In this document: positions 1 through 11,500 of the stretch, one piece after another
Layout: each line of letters opens with the position of its first letter
How positions within the stretch are numbered: position 1 is the stretch's first letter
NCBI GenBank assembly: GCA_013399305.1
Contig: VXAI01000379.1
Location: 254,532 to 318,531, forward strand
Reading direction: 5' to 3'
Origin: Rostratula benghalensis
Taxonomy: Eukaryota > Chordata > Aves > Charadriiformes > Rostratulidae
DNA: 64,000 nt
Program-made: the position numbers and the translations under genes
Notes under the pieces: model-generated
Told to the model about the DNA's origin: nothing
Database searches by the model: none
What the model saw: the letters and a program-made list of their open reading frames with translations, nothing else

Positions 1-3000
1 TTCTCAAACTGTAGACTATAAACAGTCCTCCAGCATCCCTCAAACTCTGTGAATGGACATGGTTTTGATTGTACTTCTTGTCCACACTGCCTGTGCACAC
101 AGGTGAGCAGGGTCTACCTGTTGTGCATGGATATAATCAACATTCAATTTGTATGTGGTGAATTATATCGTTTGTGCACACAAAGAGTTACTAAATGGAA
201 ACTGAATTGTCTGGGGATAACATCCCCCAAATCTGAGTGCACTCAATTATGAAGAGAGTTATCTCTATCATGGTCAGCCCCAGCGGAGCTTTTGCGCAAC
301 TGCTTTGACGACAGGTCCATTAAGAATATTTCTATCATTCTGAATGTGCATGTGTCTGTATTTGCAAAGATTTGGAGCTGCCACATATACAAATTGTCTC
401 ATATTATGTAAATTTAATTATGATGAAAGTGTTGTCCGACATAAAGGAAATTTTCTTGAGCTGTCTAATGTGTTTTACACAGCATATAGAATTCCTTCAC
501 CCAGGTTGCCAGTGAGCTGCCATCCTGGCTGTCTGTTTCCCTTAGGGAAAAATACTCAAGTAGCTCTAATTATTAAAGGTTATAATTGCTCCATAGGGTA
601 TGAAAAATAGTGGTGGTGAGGCTGGGCACCAGAAAATTCAGGGAGGGTGTGAGATAAGGAAATATAAGAGGACTGAACAAAGAGAGACTGGTACTTATAA
701 ACTGGCAGGCTTTGCTGCTATTTGACTACAGTCTGCACTCCTCTTTAGTTTCCATGTGAGAGAATATTATTAAGAAAGAAACTGGAGAAGGGTTAATTTG
801 TTTGTTATTTAAACTCTCCCCTCCCTCTGCAGGCCCACACATGCTAAGTGTTTGAACAGGGGCCAAGACTCTAATCCAAGCACCCTTCCCCGGGCAGCAT
901 GGGACAAGCAGGAGGCCATGATCATGGGCCAGCAGAATTTAGCCCACTCCCCCCTTCTCCTCCCCTCCTTGGAGCAGCCAGCCAGGCTGCAGGCATCAGC
1001 TCTGACTCCAGTTATTCCAAAGTGCATGGCACAAGTAGCAGGCTCGTGTTAATCCAGCTCTCATGGGCTGAAATGTTGAGGGACAACATAACACCGTCAG
1101 CTTGTTGGACAGGCATGAGGGGACAGAAACTTCCAGCTGCTGCAGGGAGCAGTGGCCAGCCGGCAGAAATGGGAGAGGGGGGCAGGTCATAGAAAAAGGA
1201 CGTGCAAGCACAGGTGGGATGAACATCTGCGAGGAATTTAAAGCCGTTTAATAGAGTATTGAAAGAATATTTGCTAAAATAATGTATCAGAAAGCCAAGA
1301 TGTAGCAAAGCTACTGCTCACTCTGCCTAAAAAAACCTTCACATGCAGGAAGAGGGTACTTTGGCTTGTGTGAACTGCCAACAGACAGCATGGAGACTCA
1401 GTTGTTGGCAGTCATGGCAGACAGATCATGAACTCCAGAAAGAATGGGGTCTGGCCTATGCTAAAGTATCCTGGGAGTGTATGCTAAAGTGTTCCCTAGG
1501 AGTTAAATGACTAGAACAAATGTAAAGGCAATGATGATTTTCACAAAGCTCCAAGCAAATTCTTCAGAGGCAGGGAGTGGGAAAGAGAGGGGTTAAAAAT
1601 TAAACTGACCTTAGTTATCTTTTTCTTAAAACTGGCTGTGGCTGAAATTGGAAACCCAGACACACCATCACAAGGATATTACTGTGATGTTTCCATCTGT
1701 AACAGAAGGTAGAAGCCTTATAGAAGTAGGATTGTGTGCACACAATTTCCAGTCTATTCTGTATGCTCAAGAGATACTTACAGTTTGGCTGCATATCAGA
1801 AAAGCAGTCAAGCTGTACAAGAAAACCTTTTAAGTTTCACTCAACACTGTATGCTGTTGCATTCAGTGCCCTGGGTAGAGATTTTATTAAGAGTTACTTA
1901 GTGAAGCAAAGTTTGTCTCACCTCTTGTCTATGATTGTAGTGGAAAAGGCAATGGGCAGCCAGCAGAAGCTCTGCCCTCCTATGCTCCTGGGGACATGCT
2001 CTTCTCCTGCTCCCCAAATCACAGCTGGTAAGGACCAAGTCTGAGCAGGAAATTATGAATTCAGCACAGAAAAACCATTTGCCGCAAGCACTACCTGGGC
2101 TTCTATTTAACCCCATCAGGAGTCAAAAGGATATTGTCTGTAAATTAGAAAATGGGTAAGGGTCACTCAGTTACTCTTAGGCACTCCAATTTCTACAGCC
2201 ACACCAAGCAACTGTAGAAACCATGCTGGACCACAGAAAACTTAGTGAGTGAAAGGAAAATGAAAGGTTATCTGGCTCTGAATTAAAAAGGATGAGTTAC
2301 ACCAGCAGCCTGCTTTGACTCTGTTCTTAGTGAGACCCATGTGTTCTGAGGAAGCTCAGAACAGTTCAAGTAAAAGCTTTTGTAATCTCAAAAACTCCTT
2401 TACACTTTTAGGGCAAAATGTCAGATCTTACTTCTACATATCTCTGTCTCCAGAGTCAGAACTTGAGTCTACCTAAAGGATATCAGTCATCTCATACCAA
2501 ATACCCATAACTTAGCAATTTCCACCCAAACCCATTGATTAGCTGCAATTGAATCCAGGTGGAATGGGCAGATAACCTGTGATTTTCCTTTTCCATTACT
2601 TTTTGCTCGTTTAGTCTCTTTTAAAAAATAAAATATTGTTTGGTACCTAAACAAACCTTCAGCTGCAACTGGTAGTTAAATTTGGGAACAGGTGTTAAAA
2701 ATCTGATACAGTCCCCGTTTCAGTTGACAGTGCTTGAAAACTATTCAAAAAGATATGGGTTTGTATTCTGATGCTCTGTTAGTACGATCTACAGTCCTAC
2801 ATTTCTAACAGGAATTGGATCCTGATTGCCACCAAAGCAATTAGATAATATTTAATCAGACGATGGTAGTGTCAATACCTATGGCACTATGACAAGGAAT
2901 CTTGTGTGGTCTGCAAGAGTACATTCAACAGATGGTTGCTCCATGGTTTTCTATCAGGACACGGAGAGTAAGGATTTTTCATTTTCTTCCTTAAGAAGGA

Positions 3001-5499
3001 AGGAAGAAATCAGTATGGGGAAGCTGTAAAAGAGGAAAATGAAATCCTTTGTAAAAAGTGATATATGAGAAAATGGGAAATCTCTAAACTTGTCTAGTGA
3101 CCATTCCCACAAAGACCTCAGAATGCATCTGCTGCTCTGGCTGGAGTGGTCTCCAAGCTAACACTACTGAGAGTAGTGAAGCTACTACAACAGCTGAGAC
3201 TTTAATGTGGGAAATAACCGTTAACACTAGAAGGAAATGAAACAGAGGAGCTAAAGCAAGCTGAAGGGCTTTTGGTAAAAAAACAAGGTCTAGGCACATG
3301 AAAGAATCATTGCAAGGTGAATTAGAAGGTGAAATTAACAGTGTATCTGCTGACCCGCTGCAATTGCTTGTGTACCAGCTCTTATTGCTCAGAGGTGAGG
3401 GAGGCATACATTTCTTCGACCGAAAGATGATCAACCTACAGTTACCAGTTTTTCTCCATGTGATAAAAACCTGCACACTGGCAGTTAATGGAGGTCCCTA
3501 TGATGCCGCCTCTTTTTACCCTTTTTACCCTTGCAACCTGTTCATGTGTCTGTACACAGAATCTAGCCATCTAGTCTTGTATACTGCAAAGTTACAGTTT
3601 CCAGTCTCTTCTGCCCCCTCAGGTTGTTCTGAGTTAACTAATCCATTAACTGGGTATTAATGGAGCAGGGAAATCCTGAGGGTCTTCATTAAAGTAGCCG
3701 CTTTATAAACAGGGTCCCACTAGGCACAAGGCACTGACCATTTCCCAGGCAAATTTATTTCAGCTCCCCAAAGGATAAAAGCTAGAGCCCCATTAATAGA
3801 GAAACTTTCTTTTCTCAACAGGCCAAGAGCTTCCATGGTCTGAGAGAGGGGACAAGGTAGAAGATCTGCTTTTTGGAGGCCCTCTCAGGATTCACCGCCT
3901 AGTTTTCTGCTAAGTGATACTGGCTGGCAGGGAAGCAGAATGCGAGCAAAGGGTGCTCTCTGCTGCTATTACTGGCCAGTCTACAGCTTCTGAGTAGGTC
4001 CCTAGCCTTTGTTCCCCAGATGCTCTCCCACCTGCCTTTTCCCCACCCTGTGCCTACAAAAAAAGAGGGAAAATAAGAGCAACTATTTCCCTGTGAGTGA
4101 ATGATGTGTATTAAAACACAGGCCCTTCCTCCTTTCATTAACAATGGCTAGATTCACAGCTTCTCTGCAGGTAAAAAAATGCATCCCAACAGAGACTTTT
4201 ACTTTTTCACTTGGAACAAAGTATATCTCAGGTTAAACCAAAATGACATAATACAAACATGAAAAGATTGATTTCCAATACATCTGAAGTCCCAGGAACT
4301 TGCTTGTAATAGGGTATTGAATGGAGGACACAAGGCAGGCTCAGTTTGTCAGCACAGGATACAAACCAGTCTGATATGAAATCCAAAAATGGGTAGTGAG
4401 GGGCTTTTACCTAGAAATATCTAATGTGTTTAGATTTCTCTTCAATAAGTTCACATGCCCCAGAAAAACTCAGCAGGTTCTAAAAACAACATTTAGTCAT
4501 GAGACAGAAAATTTGTTTTTCTTTAAAACAAGAACATGGATTAGAGTGACCAAGTAGCTTGCTAAAAGACCAAACATTGATCTTGCTCAAACAACTTGTT
4601 CCTCTATGTACTGTGAGCCAAATAATGAGATCTTTACCTGGACCCTGCACAAATCCCTCCTGAAAACTCATCTCAGGATTAATTCAGTCACTTGCACAAT
4701 TAATACTGTGGAATCCCAAAGGAAATAAATATAAACTTTCTGAAATGCAGCCACTCCACTTTTCAGAGAGTGACAGGATCTGTGTTCCTACAAAAGACTT
4801 GGTTTTTTCAGTGACTGCATAACAAGTCAGGGTTTGGCAGTTTTGGAGTGTATAAAGGCTGAATTGTTCACTGTTGTCCTGAACTTAAAATGCTATAGTA
4901 GGTGCATATATCTGTCTGAAGCATCACACTAATATGAGTGTCTTCACACTGTGACCTCCTCATCACCCAGCCACCTTAACTGTGAAAGATAACAGCTTCA
5001 AAAAGTTTCCCTTTTCCTTCTAAGCAAAAGCCTGTTCTTTATTTGACAGTGTTGCACTGCTGACAATGCACTTTCTGGGAAGTGTTTTCTATTTTGACTG
5101 AAGATGTCAGACTCATTTCCAACTGATTTTTTTCCCCCTGCTTTTTCTATCCTTCTGACTCTTCTAATTCTGTGAATCTGTCTGGTTCAGTCTTACCTCT
5201 TGGTGGGAAGACCTCTGAGCAGTTGAGCCTCTGGGCTTAGGAGTTCCTACCTCACAGCTTATTATCCCACCATAACTCTATAAGGATTGTGCTTTACTCC
5301 GTTATTTGCTGCAGGAGAACAGAGCTTGTTGCTTAATTACTGCTTCTTTCAGCAGTAATTCTTCTTTTCAGTCTATAAAACTGTGCCATTACTTGTCACT
5401 CTGCATTTCAACATATTGTCTTGACTGAGTGGGAGGGAACAGGTATATAGTGCAGGAATGGGTTGTATACATGTGTATCCTCACAGGCCTATGGAAATA
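1..5499. other. Intergenic or intronic DNA, no gene recognised
   Basis: I read both strands and found no recognisable protein domain, RNA gene or mobile element. Open frames of 60-130 codons occur, but the longest pair (3084-3476 minus and 3298-3660 plus) overlap antisense and match nothing I know. Small structures seen are a perfect 16-bp palindrome at 1731-1746 and an imperfect direct duplication of about 23 bp at 1457-1502. Distal exons or regulatory DNA cannot be excluded by eye. Confidence 0.6.
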
Positions 5500-5600
5500 C
5501 AGGATTATCCAGAGGTATAGGCACGGATAAATGATTCGCCTAGAAGCACAGTGATTTATAAGTGATGCATGTAGTAGGATTTGAACTAGGCACACACATG
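5500..5600 (+). repeat. MIR-like ancient SINE fragment (tentative)
   Basis: The stretch reads like the core and 3' part of a mammalian-wide interspersed repeat: a 'gaggtataggcac' block, then 'gattcgcctagaagcaca', then 'agtaggatttgaactagg'. These fall in the order and spacing of the MIR 'gaggcacagag / cttgcccaaggtcaca / gggattcgaacccagg' signature as I remember it. The match is degenerate and was made by eye. MIR-family copies are old and sparse in birds, so a chance or tRNA-derived alternative remains possible. Confidence 0.35.
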
Positions 5601-6198
5601 GATTAGCGGGCTGGATTTTTTTTCTGTATGAGCAGTAAGGAAATATTGTTTATTTTTTTTCATCTTTTGAAAGAGAGAGACTTTCACTGGAGACTGAAGA
5701 GCACTGGGAACATGTTATCATTGAAAGTCTCATGGTAATCTATCATATGCAGAGTCTGGCTCAGTCAAAATCATGCTATCAGCATGAGTAATTTACTTTG
5801 GACTAACTAAAATTCCCACTGCAACCATCAATATGAATTCTCATCCTATTAGGCAAGAATGAAGAGAGTAATCTTTGTTTATTTTATTCTAGGTAGGACT
5901 TGCTACATGAGGGGAAGAGTTCTGATTTTAGCTTAGTTTTCTAGTAAAATCAGACTTCAAAGCAGGGAAATTTCAGATCTGGGTTTCACTATGGACATCA
6001 AATAAAGGGTCAGAGTGACTCATATACAGGGTTTTAGCTTTAGAATATAGTGTGCAAACAACTGGTAGTTTTGAAAAAAATAGTGCATTAAAAATCTTGG
6101 AATTGGAAATAATTTAGATCTTGATCCTTTTTAACCCAAATCATCAAAGCTTTGAGTCAACAAATAGGAAACATCAAAGAATAGCAAGGACTTTGGAT
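5601..6198. other. Unannotated spacer before CR1 copy A
   Basis: No gene, RNA or repeat was recognised. It is AT-rich DNA ending at the CR1 3' tail at about 6199. Confidence 0.6.
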
Positions 6199-6284
6199 AT
6201 AGAATCATAGAATTGTTAGAGTTGGAAGGGACCTTAAAGATCATCAAATTCCAATCCCCCTGCCCTGGTCACGGACACCTCCCA

Positions 6285-6638
6285 CTAGACCAAGTTGATC
6301 AAAGCCCCATCCAGCCTGGCCTTAATCACTTCTTGGGACGGGGCAGCCACAGCTTCTCTGGGCAACCTGTTCCAGTGCCTCACCACCGTCACAGTAAAGA
6401 ATTTCTTTCTGGTATTTAATCTAAATCTCCCTTCTTCCAATTTAAAGCTGTTACTCCTTGTCCTGTCACTCCCCTTCCTGACAAAGAATCCCTCTCCAGC
6501 TCTCCTGTAGGCTCCTTTCAGATATTGGAAGGCTGCTATAAGGTCTCCCTGGAGCCTTCTCTTCTCCAGGGTGAACAACCCCATCTTTCTCAACCTGTCT
6601 TCATAGCAAAGGTGCTCCATACCTCTGATCATCTTCAT
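6285..6638 (-). pseudogene. CR1 ORF2 C-terminal tail fragment
   Basis: A 117-codon frame matches the conserved region that follows the reverse transcriptase in CR1 ORF2. Landmarks are 'MGLFTLEKRRLQGDLIAAFQ', 'YLKGAYRRAGEGFF' and 'VVRHWNRLPREAVAA'. It belongs to the same insertion as the RT piece at 6738-7160 but is in a different frame, so at least one indel has broken ORF2 between them. The role of this tail in the active element is not firmly known. Here it serves mainly as a family marker. Confidence 0.9.
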
Positions 6639-6737
6639 AGCCCTCCACTAGACCTGTTCCAGCAGTTCCATGTCCTTTCTGTGTTGAGGACTCCAGATCT
6701 GGACACAATACTCCAGGTGAGGTCTCATGAGAGCAGA

Positions 6738-7160
6738 TTAGAGGGGTAGAATCACCTCCCGTGATCTGCTGGCAGCAGTTCTTTTGATGCAGCCCAGGAT
6801 GTGGTTGGCTTTCTGGGCTGCCAGTGCGCACTGCTGGCTCATGTTGAGCTTCTCATCCACCATCACTCCCAAGTCCTCCTCAGGGCTGCTCTCCAGCCAT
6901 CCTCCTCCCAACCTATATTTGTGCTTCAGATTGCCATGTTCCAGGTGCAGGTCCCTGCACTTGACTTGGCTGAACTTGATGCGATTTGCACAGGCCCACC
7001 TCTCAAGCCTGTCTGAGTCCTTCTGGATGGCATCCCTTCCCTCCAGTGTGCCAACCGTGCCACCAAGCTTGATGTCATTGGCAAACTTGCTGAGGGTGCA
7101 CTCTATCCCACTGTCCATGTCTCTGATAAAGATGTTAAACAGCACTGGTCCCAGTACCAA
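6738..7160 (-). pseudogene. CR1 ORF2 reverse transcriptase fragment
   Basis: A 140-codon open piece corresponds to the last part of the CR1 reverse transcriptase. It starts near '[20 protein letters not shown]', carries the catalytic box region as '[10 protein letters not shown]', and continues through the '[20 protein letters not shown]' segment typical of CR1 ORF2. In CR1 the box is F/YADD. Here the first aspartate of the pair reads as asparagine, so the copy would be catalytically dead even without its truncation. It lies directly upstream, on the minus strand, of the ORF2 tail in the same insertion. It is a relic with no host function suggested. Confidence 0.9.
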
Positions 7161-7195
7161 CCCCTGAGGAACACCCCTCGTTACTGGCTGCTACT

Positions 7196-10100
7196 TGAAC
7201 ATTGAGGGCAGAAGAAGTTACCTGAAATTCAGATATCATTGCTCAGATTCAGACACAGTGCTACAAACCTTAAAATACACTCCTTATGCCTAGTAAGTCA
7301 AGAAATAAGGATAGCCTATTTCATACCACAGCAAGTTCTTGTGATGACTAGCAAGTGCCAAGATACATAATAACAACAAAAAGTGGTAAAATTTTCAGAG
7401 AGTTGTTTCGGTTCTTCAGGTGACTTCAATCATTTCTGAGATAGAGACTAAAGAGTGGAAAACAACCCTACTTGAATTTCATCCCAGCATGCTGGCCTAA
7501 TTGAAAGAGCACTCTACTGTAAAATGGCTGCCCACCACTATTTATTGTTTGGGCTCAAACAGAAAATTTGAAACATTGAAAAAATAACTCGGCCCTGAGA
7601 TGGTTCGTCCCCCAATGAGTCTGAAAAAGCCAGGTATCGGTGGAGCAATAGTCTGTTTGGTCAAAACCGAAAGATGTGATATTGTCACAGCTCTTTCTAG
7701 ATGCCCATCTCCATTATGGCAAGCTCACATGCCTCTGGTAGCAGTCTGTTTCCAAAAGGTTCATGACCAACACTTTTGAGGGACAGCCTGTATGTGAAGA
7801 ATCAATCAAATTCATCAATTTCCCATCTGAGATTTTTAATACAAAATTCAAGAGGTCTGAGTACACATATTCAGATTTAACTAGATTCAATCTAAATTGT
7901 GCTGTATGTTGCACACTGTAGAGGAGAAAAGCCGTTTTATTGAACTGTTCTTTGAATATCTGTGCTGAAAGAAGCTCACACTCTCAATGGTCCAGCATCT
8001 AGGGCACTCAACAGAAATAAATCCATTTTTCCACGAGTAAATATCTCTTTATGCAGAGGAGAACAATTGCAACAGAAAAGATGATGGGTTCTTCTGCTCT
8101 TGTTCCCAGCACCTCAAGACATGGTCTCCTATCAGAAAAAAAGACTGGCACTGAGTGGGTTCTTTGACTCATATATCTCTTAGACTCCAGCAGGAGAGCA
8201 GAAGCTGATGCTTGAAGCATCAGCTAAATGGATCAAATTTAATCGCAGGGCCTTTGTCTGTCTTAGAGTTTTCTCAGTTACACACTGTCTAATTCATGCT
8301 TATGCTAGTTATACTAATTTGCTACTCCCATCCTTTTTCTAACCAATTTGTATGATAAATTAATCTAACACAGTTTTTCTATACGGGAAATTCCTTTAAC
8401 TTATATAGGATTAGTCAGAATGTAAGCCACCCTAACATGTGGGCCAGTGTCTTTTACAGGTAGAACTTCTTACAAGGTTTCTTGAATTTTCACAAAATCC
8501 TTGTATGCCATGCATTTGCTTAAGTAGATGGCATGCAGGATATCAAAGGAATGTATTAGTCACACTGACTGGCCTAAACAGGAATGAAAACACAGGATAA
8601 AACCAGAAAAGCAACCAGTGGGACACAGAAGTGGTGGCTAACTTGGCCAAGGTCCTCATCTTTCCAAATTCACTTTCTTTCTTCTATATCCTCATGAGTT
8701 GAAATTTTTACCAGCTTTATTTAGAATCTTGTACACCTAAAGGTTTGCAAGATACTGAATATCAATGAAGTTTATATACAGGTGTAACATTTTTTCTTGT
8801 TGCTTCTATTTGAATCCTTCCCTTCAAAGAAACCACAAAATGCATGTGCTTAGTTTATTTCCATATTAGTTTATTTCCATATTATTTCAATCACAGTAGT
8901 GTCAGGATCTGGATCCAGTTTTCACAGAAATATGTTCTCCAAACAGCTCATAATACAAATAGGCAACGTAGTGTATTTTTCACATTCTTGATACCTTTTT
9001 TTTTTTATTTTAAAGTGAACTTTTCATACAAAGTTTGTATAGAAAAAACAATTTGCCAAAAGTAATGTGAACTACTTCAAAAAAAAAAAAAAAAAGCTGA
9101 ATTTGTGACAGCTTACAAATAGTTTGTGGACAGAAAGGAAGGTGAAATAGAGTTTTGTGGAATAATTTTTGCATTCAGCTCCTGCTCGTGCATACTTGCA
9201 TAGCTGCTGTAAGAGATTCAGCACTAAATGGTAATTTTTAAGGTGTTTTTCTAAAAGACTGTATACTATCCACTTACCGTATTTCCTATTTCTCATTAAG
9301 TAGACTTAATTTTACTTGCAGTGAGCTTCAAGCTGTGATGTATGTTACCATCACACTTAGAAAAACCAACTGCCTCAAACTGAATTATCTGAAAACAAAG
9401 TGTTGTAAATTCCAAGTGAACATTTGCAATTGTTTTCTTTTTATTAGCTGCACAGACTTGTTATTCCCTTGGTGTGCAAATCACTTGTAATGGGCTGCTA
9501 AATGTATTTGTTAATGCATTCACTCTCAGTTTAAGCAATGTTCTTCAGAAAATCCAATAGATGAAGCATTAAAAATAAACAGAAAAGACCTTTGATAGCA
9601 TTGACTTGGGCCTCATATAAAAACAATTTGGATACTTGAGGCTGGAAACAAGCATTTTGTTACAGAAGCTGATTGTTCCCTGCTGTAACTCATGCTAGCA
9701 ATTTCTTTCAGATGTGTCCTCACTTGAACATTCAGCATTCTCCTCAATCATAGTGCAACTCCATGGAGTCTATATTTCCTCCTGAAAGGAGTCTCTCTTT
9801 GACACGCTGTCATGCATTAGGTATCAGGAAAGTAGTCAAAATCATGTGGTTTACACATGCACATAATGATACGCCCCAAGTGTGTCAGCTGGTACCATCT
9901 GTGGTGCCTGGAGCAGTGTCTGGGAGACTGTGACAACTCAATTGCAGGCTGGAGGTTTTGAAAAACAGTGGATAATTACTATTCCCTCTTAGGCAAGAGG
10001 ACTCCTATGTGCAGCGTTAGGGAGGCCACATCTGTTACAACTATTACCGAGTCTCTGCTCATCATCAATATTACAATAAAAATAGTCATCAATCTGCATG

Positions 10101-11419
10101 AAAATCGCTATTTCTCTTCAGTTCTAGCCCACTGATCTGATCAAGTTGTAACTAATAAATTGATGCTCTGTCACCCTTTCCTTTTGTTGGCTTTTATTTG
10201 CACTCTGATTGTTTTTGGAAGTCATGCAGAATCTTCCCCCAAACAAATACCCAGCAGTAAAGGAAGAAGGTGAGAAAGAGAGCTGTAGTTACCCTTGGAG
10301 AGAGGAATTGGGTAGTTGAGAAGAATAATGAATTCTGAAATCCTAGTTCAAGAATTTTCTGTAAATCTACTATTTCAACTAAGCCTGGTTTTTACTTCAT
10401 TTACAAGCTCTTGGTTTTAAATTATCAGGCTGATAATGGCTAGTTTCCATTCTCAGAACAAGAATAGGTTGTTATCTACCTTAAAATTGAAAAAAGTATT
10501 TCAGGAGCTTTTGCTCAGAGTTGCCCGTGTCTTGACTGCAAATTCAAGGTTGATTTTAATTAGCTTCATTATATCCTAACCTAAGACCTTGCTGGCCGTT
10601 CATACTTCTGTCTGGTGTCTTTCTTAGTTCTCAGCATGAGATTTGACAATTGATGGCATTCTTCACACTGTTTGTCCAACACTGGTATGTGGAGAATTTA
10701 TACCATGATCACTAGAAGACAAATTCCAAATATTCTTACTGTGAACATGTAAATATTAGATGCAATACGGATTTCTTCCCAGCTGGTTCAGTTGGTCCTG
10801 TATTTTATGTTAAACTTACTAGGACTAAGATGACAAAACTAAGTTTCCAACCAGCAGAAATGAAATCTGAGCTCTTGAGACTATGAAAGAAGGTGCACCT
10901 TGAAATGGCCAGTGATGGAGAACAGGCAAGGGAACTTCTTACATGATATGATTCTGTATTGCCTCAAAACTGGTAATTCCTGAATGAAAGTCTTCAGTGC
11001 CATATCAGATATCTTAAAACAATGGTAGCTGCAGTGTTCCAACTTTTGTTTGCTTCATACAGTCTACAGACATAACAACAGATAAATATCAAGACAAATT
11101 TGTTAATATTGCATTATTGGCAGACAAAAAAAGATTACTTTACATTGGAATGTTGAGCTCCTGCCAACCACCAACAAGTGGATAGCTCTGTTTTAGAACT
11201 TACTGCTATTGGGAAAAAATATATGTGCTGCACAAAAATAGAAATAATCTGAAGGCATTTGAAAAGGTTTAGGTTCCATTCTGAGACTCCCTTGAAAATA
11301 AGCCCTGATGACAGAATTTGAAAAATAAAGCTTGTGTAATAGCAGTGGCATTTAATTTTTCCAGGCTCTCTGAAAAGGAACCATAATGAAGCTGGTAAAT
11401 ATTTCTAGTCTAACTTTGA
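7196..11419. other. Unannotated AT-rich DNA
   Basis: No gene or mobile element was recognised. Present are a 17-base A tract at 9079-9095, a T run at 8998-9006 and a 16-bp direct duplication ('tagtttatttccatat') at 8852-8883. The short ORFs have no recognisable domains. Confidence 0.6.
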
Positions 11420-11500
11420 GATGCAGAAGCAAATTCATACAAAGAAGGAGTGGTTTACCCAAGGCCATCCAGAAGATAGTCAGTTACCAAAAATGATGGG
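11420..11500 (+). repeat. MIR-like ancient SINE fragment (tentative)
   Basis: The order 'agatgcagaagcaaa', 'agtggtttacccaaggccat', 'gatgggttg' resembles the MIR core (dividing-line block, 'ttgcccaaggtcac', 'tgggattcg') with many substitutions. The assignment is by eye and weak. Confidence 0.3.

Larger units (their letters stand above)
6199..7195 (-). mobile_element. CR1 LINE, 5'-truncated copy A
   Basis: A chicken-repeat-1 non-LTR retrotransposon lies on the minus strand. The CR1 3' end sits at the left edge: 'agaatcatagaattg' followed by 'gttggaagggaccttaaag', the complement of the typical avian CR1 tail. Moving right come the 3' region, the end of ORF2 and part of the reverse transcriptase, and homology fades at about 7195. 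The 5' truncation is the normal result of incomplete target-primed reverse transcription. This is the longest CR1 copy in the window. The presence of several such copies is the main reason for calling the genome avian. Confidence 0.95.

Noticed and set aside
3084..3660. 130-codon minus and 120-codon plus overlapping ORFs
   Set aside because: No motif recognised in either; the hydrophobic stretch in the minus frame is not enough to call a gene.
6784..7167. 127-codon plus-strand ORF
   Set aside because: Antisense to CR1 copy A reverse transcriptase.
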